64,000 nucleotides of DNA, taken from assembly GCA_007922305.1 (NCBI GenBank), contig ML677328.1:8728620-8792619 (forward strand), in the 5' to 3' direction. This document shows, piece after piece, positions 58,441-64,000 of this stretch (positions within the stretch are counted from its first letter, which is position 1; each line of letters begins with the position of its first letter). This DNA comes from Dermatemys mawii (taxonomy: Eukaryota; Chordata; Testudines; Dermatemydidae). The notes below the pieces were generated by a model. The model saw only the letters and a list, made by a program, of their open reading frames with translations. It did no database searches and was not told the origin of the DNA. Position numbers and translations under genes: made by a program.

Positions 58441-60439
58441 CCCACATCACAAAACCATATTGCACTGAATTTTGAATTTTTAGGTACATTAAAAATGACT
58501 GAAATCCACTTTTCCATAGTAGATAATTTTACTACGGTTTTGCAACAGATTCTGATATAATACAGATCCTGATATAATACAGATCACCCTAATTATGTCA
58601 TCTTTAGAAGCCAAGCACAGATAAACATTGAAATCTTCTTAATAAGGCAGCATATATCTAGGGAAAGAAATGCATACATGCTAAAGCTTCACAGATTAGA
58701 TATCCTACAAAAAATGTATGCACACACAATTTTATTCACAAATTGTCCCTTTGATTCAACTATTTGATTACTATTAAGAATAAAGTGTTTCCAGGACTGG
58801 GGCCTTAGAACTATAACTAAGTTATCTTAAAATCCATATTGCAAAATACCACCATTAGTCTGAAGCTGAAACTCATCCTACCACCCTGCTTAGCACAAAG
58901 CATAAACAGTAATATAACATGGCTCAACATCGTGTGGAAAGTCTCCAGCAAGTGTATTGGGAAGAAGTGTGGTAAACAAAACAAAAGAACCCTCCCCCCA
59001 ACTCTCCTCCTCCCCCTCACCACCCCCAAAAAACCCCCAACCAACCAAAAACTCAAAACCAACAGAACAAATACATCCAGTTTGTGTAGCTAAAAATGGG
59101 AAACCTGGAGAAGGTGTTAGGACAATGACTTAACAGCTGCTAAAAAAAAGAATCAAAATCAAGGGCAGGAGGGAGAGAAAAGAATCTAGAAGAAAAGGAC
59201 TTGAGGATAAGAGGTAGAGCCTTGTTTAAAGAAAGAAATAAAGTATAACAGGGAAAAGAAGAAGAAGAAGAAGAAAAAAAAAAACCTTTGTTTAGCAGGA
59301 ACTATTTTGTATTATGCACTGTACTGTCTCCATCATTGGGCTACTCCTCGGTAGTGAAACAAGAAACTCTGAGCTCCAAATCATAGCATTTCCTATCTAT
59401 TTTTTGCCTGTTCCTTTGCAGAAGTGGCAGACAGTTTAGCCTTCTATATTAGGGAATCCACCAAGGTCTGAGTGGATTCCAGAGACACAGCACCATCCAT
59501 GCAGAGGAAGCTGCAAGTGTCCTGGGCTCAGCTCTCCTTACTGAACAGGAACCACAGTTCTAGAAATGCCTCTGTCAGAGCATTCACAGGACACTAGCTG
59601 CAGTGAAAGTAGGGGAGATATGATGCTGAAGAAGTAAGCTCTCACAAACCTGACACTGGCCTGTTTCCTGTTCTTTCTGCTGAGGACACTATTTAATAAG
59701 GTGTGCACACACATTGCTGTTCCCTGCTCCTTAATTATATTGTTGAAACAATCTCAAATCCACCGGGCTGTCTCAATTTCCTAAAAGCCACCATATATCA
59801 CAGCTACATCATATACAAATTCTATGACAAAAATCTCTGCCACTTGAAAACTGTACTTTATGAAATGTTTCTCAAATTTAAGGAAACTGCTGTTTGATTT
59901 TCGTGACCAATTTAGAACTTCTGACCATCAGTAAAATGTAATAATTCTCCTGAAATTGACCAAACTGCCAAATGAATTAAAATATCAGCTAGAGGCATCT
60001 GTCCTTTGGTAGCCATTAATGAAGTCAAGCTCCTGACTCAGGGATTTGACTCTCTTCATAACACATGACCTGTAGTTTGAAGAGCACCAAGGGAAAAGCA
60101 GAAGAGGCTGACCAAAACATTTTCTCACATCAATAGCTTAAAAAAGGGGAAAGCTTAAAATCCCTTTTTAAGAACTGAATTTGTGAGTCTTTGGTTGTTT
60201 TTGTCAGCCAGTCCTCACTAAAGAAGCAAGCTTTAATAGCCAGTATATCATCATCATTTAAGGCCACCATAATGCTTTCAACCTTTGTTTAATCCTGCAG
60301 CACTACTACAACTCTCATTCTCAGTCTCTTGTCACATAGTCAATGGCCACCTCAGATGCCATTGTGTTTGTGATTGCCCTTTCTTCTACCCTGACTGTTC
60401 CTGTTCTAGATTTCTCACTAACGCTGGTTAGCCAGGCAC
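58441..60439. other. Unassigned DNA with low-complexity tracts
   Basis: 'tctgatataatacagatcct' is tandemly duplicated at about 58551-58585. A strongly C/A-biased tract lies at 58985-59070 and a (GAA)n plus A tract at about 59259-59284. No gene seen. Confidence 0.4.
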
Positions 60440-60545
60440 ATATGTAAGTTTAAGCACATACAATCTCCTATTGAAATAAGAGTACTTACTTAAATGGCTA
60501 AAATTATGCACATGCATAAGTACCTTGCTGAATTGGGACCTACCT
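60440..60545. repeat. Palindromic MITE remnant
   Basis: 'gtttaagcacatacaatctc' and the inverse-like 'tatgcacatgcataagtacc' with 'ttgctgaattgggacct' correspond to the two arms of the 'cttaagcacatgcttaa' amniote MITE group. Confidence 0.5.
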
Positions 60546-60789
60546 AAAAGATCTTTCAGTTTTCCAGGTAACCCTAGTATTTTTTTTAAATAAAGCTCAC
60601 AGAACACACACACACAGTATTGCCTCAAATAGTATGTATTTCTTTTACTTATTTTAAATATCTGAGCTCAGCACAATGCTGCCAGTGATACCTTTGGTAG
60701 AGAGTGTAGCTAACTTACTGCCCCCAAATGCTTTTTCTTGACTGGATGGAGCATTGCTGCACCTTTTGCCTTTGTTTCAACCACCATTT
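60546..60789. other. Unassigned DNA
   Basis: A short CA tract at about 60606-60617; otherwise nothing. Confidence 0.4.
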
Positions 60790-61316
60790 TCAGCCTACTC
60801 TGACTGTAGGAAAATCCTGATCCTTCAGCCAGATCAATCTGGGGCCACAGAGTCCTTTATCTAAACCCAACAAAATAGAGCATATGAACCAAACCTTCCA
60901 TCCTGCTAAGCTTAGCAAACAGTCACCTTGATACAGCCATGCCTCTTCTTCTCCTCCTCCCTGGCTTACTGAATTTCCCAATCCAGGGGTTGACACACCC
61001 TTCCCCTTACTCAGGGTTTTCCAGCAAGCTCCTGCTTATTAGGTCCCCCTGCCCCATTTCTATCAAATTTCCAGATCACCCCTAGAAATGCCTCTCTCCT
61101 TCAGACTCATCCCCCCAAAAACATTTAGTGCCTACCTTATTCACTCTCCAACTGGGCTCTTAATAGTGACAAACCCTGCTCTTCCCCCAGCTGGGCTTCA
61201 TTTCTAATTCGTCCTGGCCCACTCTCCAGGTGCACCAAAGCTGGTCAACTGACTTCAGCTCAGGCTCCTATTAACCCTTTTGCAACTTGTTGCAGATAAA
61301 CATGCCATCACAGGGA
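60790..61316 (-). mobile_element. LTR-like repeat, antisense
   Basis: 'ttgacacacccttcccctta', 'ctgggcttcatttctaattc', 'gtcctggcccactctcc', 'ctggtcaactgacttcagct' and a terminal 'ccatcacaggga' occur in the order of a turtle LTR-type repeat. Pyrimidine-rich on the plus strand. Ends approximate; no internal genes. Confidence 0.5.
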
Positions 61317-61602
61317 GCCAAGAGGCACAGTTACCCACTATTCAGCAGCCAAAGAGCACTGAATTTAGCTCTTCTGGAATTCATTCAGTCACATAATGCA
61401 CTGTTAAAATAGCAGAATAAAGTAGTTTCCCCATGATCATTGTAACGCTAACAATAGTGGTGCATAGTGAGTGCATTTAATAGAGTTCATTCTGGTTCCA
61501 GAGCTATCACCCATTCTAACGGTAATCTCTATTCCAAGGATAGGGGATAGCTTCTGTTTTCATTAATTAATATTTAACGAATCAGAGTGGATGATTTAAC
61601 TG
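61317..61602. other. Unassigned DNA
   Basis: Nothing recognised. Confidence 0.4.
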
Positions 61603-62128
61603 TAGGGTTGGCAACTTTCTAATCCCACAAAACCAAACACCCTAACCCCGCTCTTCACTGAGGCCCCTCTCCCTGCTCACTACCTTCACCCTTTCTCAGT
61701 GGCTCCCTCTCCCCTACCCTCACTCACTTTCACTGGGCTGGGGCAGTCAGTGGTGCTGCAGGCTAAGGCAGGCTTTCTGTCTGTCCTGGCACCGTACTGT
61801 CCACCTTCTCTCCCCCAGGAAGCGGTGAGCAGCTCTGGGTCTTAGGCAGGAGGACCAGGAAACTCCATGCACTGTTCTTGCTCACAGGCACCACTACTTC
61901 TACCCCAATTTGCCACAGTTCCTGGCCAATGGGAGAGCAGAGTCAGCCTAGGACCCAGCCAATGGGAGGACAGAGTCCAGTGCCAGCTCAGGCAGGGACT
62001 AGCCTGCCTTAAACCTGCAGCACTGCTACTTGGGCTTTTCACGGCCCAGTCAGTGGTGCTGACCAGAGCCACCAGGGTCCCTTTTTGACTGGCTGTTCCA
62101 GTTGAAAACCAGACACCTGGCAACTGTA
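61603..62128. mobile_element. GC-rich TIR element, about 526 bp
   Basis: The left end reads 'tagggttggcaactttctaa' then 'aaaaccaaacaccc'; the right end reads 'aaaaccagacacctggcaac'. The reverse complement of the right end ('gttgccaggtgtctggtttt') pairs with the left end. Inside, 'ccaatgggag' occurs twice, 42 bp apart (about 61925 and 61967). By recall this is a common GC-rich turtle DNA element. Frames at 61842-62123 on both strands are artefacts of GC content. Confidence 0.7.
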
Positions 62129-62744
62129 TTTAGCAGCCTGAGCATTAGGATTGGAAGAACTACATAGACTCTCTGGAGCCATCATGTTGGTGTCAATTGA
62201 GACCCCTACTCTTCAAAAGTAGATAAACTGAGGTTCTATACCTTTTATTCTATGACTATCATTCAGATGTTTTAAAGGAGGTATTATCTATTTTTTATGG
62301 TCAGGGAGAGCTAAATTTATGAAGTTCAGTGCATATATTTCCACACACCATTCCTTTATGCTCATTCAAACTAGGCCTTTACATACAACACACATCTCCA
62401 GCTGAGTGCCTAACTGCTCAGGAACATTCACATACCAGTTATGTGTGTGTGCATAAGGAATTGTATCACAAATGCGCAGTTGTACACACACTAAATTCAT
62501 ACCAGCCTTAAAGTGACGTTCCCTATCCTTGGAACAGGGATTAATGTCAGAGTGAGTGATCTGTCTAGAACCAGAATCAACTTTTTAAATGTATTCACTA
62601 TGCAGGCCTTTAACAGAGCAAGGTGGGTTTCTTCCGGGAAACGTAGCCAAATTTCCTCCTCTCCACTTTGTTGTACAATGTACTGTGAATCATTTGGTTA
62701 TCTCCTTCTTGCATTTCTCCCATTGTGTATGCACTATATTCTGC
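62129..62744. other. Unassigned DNA
   Basis: No gene or repeat called. The open frames at 62513-62822 overlap on both strands and run into the SINE-like tail. Confidence 0.35.
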
Positions 62745-62815
62745 AGTGTTTTGGGATCCTTTGAGATGAAAGGCATTATATATATACACATGACAAATAT
62801 TATCATCATTACTTG
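62745..62815 (+). repeat. SINE-like 3' tail
   Basis: 'ttttgggatcctttgagatg' then 'aaaggcattatatatata' and 'attatcatcatt' matches the 3' tail of an amniote SINE group. Confidence 0.55.
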
Positions 62816-63522
62816 ATTTCAATTATGTAAAGCATACTAAACACTCCAACTGGCTATTTACCATACATGGCAAATCAATATTTCTGCAACAATCTGTTTG
62901 TCCGGAAGATGATTAATTTAACTGCTACCCTGAAACCACATTGCTTACATTGTGGGGGGTGAGAGGCATAACAGAATCTAGCACCTGGACATATATTTTG
63001 TAATGATTCTATTCTTTTTTTATTTACTAGATTTCTGAGCTGGCTTTCACAGCTGGTCCACAATTACCTGAATTTCAATAAAACCCCAGTTGGTTGGTGT
63101 CAGAATTACTGTCAGATCATTAGCACTTCCATTTCTGAAATGCCATTTGATAACCTTGAATTAGCAGCTGGTTATTCTTACTGTCAACAAAACATTTTGA
63201 ATCCCATCCAATTATAACTCAAAAATAGATTACAATCTTAGGCTTACACCTTAGGTTAAACCTTAAAAGGCTTAGATTAAAACCATTTTTGAAGGGTCAA
63301 TGGACATTTTCATAAATAAGTAATTTTAGTAACATTTAGATTGTGACAAATATCAGCTGTCCCGAGTCTTCTAATATAGTCAGTTAATTCTTTATAGTCA
63401 TACACAGATTGCATGTACAACAATTTTCAGACTTGTATAAGTGCAGATACATTTTGACCTTAATATTTTACTGAACAGCTATCAGCGGCTATGGTAATAG
63501 TTTCAAACCTATTAATTATCTT
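62816..63522. other. AT-rich unassigned DNA
   Basis: Nothing recognised. 'ccttaggttaaaccttaaaa' near 63250 is a short imperfect repeat of its neighbour. Confidence 0.35.
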
Positions 63523-64000
63523 TAAGGCTGTGATTTAGTCAGAGGTCACGGAGTCCATGACTTCCAAAGAGCTCCATGACTTCAGCGAGCACGGGCTGGG
63601 AGCTCCACATTCCCTGCCGCCTGCAGAGATAGGGAACTGTGAGGGACTCCCGCTGCAGTTCCCAGCCATTGCGGGTGGCAGGGGGGACCCCACAGCTCCC
63701 GGCTGCCATGGGCACCAGAGGGGATTCCCCCACCACTCTCTGCCAGCCACAGGGACCCCTGGAGCTCTCTACCAGCTGTGGGCAGCAGAGGGGAATCCTG
63801 GAGCTCTCTGCCACCATGGGAAACTCCCAGAGCTCGAAGCTAACAGCAGAGGGGGATCGTGGAGCTCCGAGCCTGCCCTCAGCTGCCCAGGCTCCCCATT
63901 TTGTCATGGATATTATTAGTAAAAGTCAGGGACAGGTCACGGATTTCCATTATTTTTTTCATTATTGCCTGTAACGTGTCTGTGACTTTTACTAAAAACA
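63523..64000. mobile_element. DNA-transposon-like repeat with terminal hairpin, cut by window end
   Basis: It starts 'aaggctgtgatttagtcaga' and 'ggtcacggagtccatgactt'; near the right side 'gtaaaagtcagggacaggtc' (about 63919) and 'gtgtctgtgacttttac' (about 63977-63993) form a subterminal inverted repeat. The GC-rich interior, with repeated 'gctccc/gagctc' words, yields overlapping open frames on both strands (63535-63974) that are artefacts. By recall this is a common turtle non-autonomous element. The right end is outside or at the edge of the window. Confidence 0.65.

Noticed and set aside
63535..63974. Overlapping frames of 71-122 codons on both strands
   Set aside because: They fall inside a GC-rich transposon-like repeat with low stop density on both strands.
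1..64000. Prokaryote-style systems (operons, CRISPR arrays, defence islands, tRNA clusters)
   Set aside because: None seen; the repeat content, splice-type signals and low coding density are vertebrate.

Overview
The window looks like non-coding nuclear DNA from a non-avian sauropsid, most likely a turtle. It is AT-rich, has no operons and no long uninterrupted reading frames, and is full of degraded interspersed repeats. The diagnosis rests on recognising repeat families from memory: the 3' end of a CR1-type LINE that finishes in a 'ccagtatggccattcttatg' tail, Penelope-like elements (PLEs) with GIY-YIG endonuclease ends, a LAP2alpha-like DIRS1 gag fragment, several LTR types, palindromic MITEs and MIR fragments. 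A crocodilian cannot be excluded from the sequence alone.

Layout. 0-7.4 kb: an antisense LTR-like repeat with 70-bp internal repeats, a hAT-type end, a sense LTR, a CR1 3' fragment and a 299-bp pogo/Tigger-like MITE. 7.4-11.1 kb: repeat-poor AT-rich DNA. 11.1-13.1 kb: an antisense PLE copy carrying a nested solo LTR and a long CA repeat, followed by a small TA-flanked MITE. 15.2-15.9 kb: a MITE with about 60-bp inverted ends, then a separate hairpin with perfect 35-bp arms. 20.4 kb: the best coding candidate, a 78-bp symmetrical exon on the minus strand. 22-33 kb: GC-rich and palindromic MITEs, MIR fragments, a long antisense LTR and a short PLE 3' end. 36.8-39.5 kb: an antisense DIRS1-like gag remnant abutting a sense PLE 3' end. 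40-49 kb: a palindromic MITE, a second copy of the sense LTR type, a PLE of a second family, a second copy of the TA-flanked MITE, a MIR and another MITE. 51.5 kb: a 302-bp inverted duplication with 138-bp arms about 98 percent identical. 58-64 kb: two further LTR-like fragments, a GC-rich TIR element and a MITE cut by the window end.

No complete gene is present. If the 20.4 kb exon is real, much of the window is intron of a minus-strand gene I could not name. Weaker exon candidates at 28.6, 47.5, 54.4 and 57.4 kb are listed with low confidence. I saw no tRNA, rRNA, CRISPR, phage-like or operon-like system. The most notable biology is in the mobile elements: decayed hammerhead-ribozyme-like folds at PLE 3' ends, and two near-perfect hairpin loci.
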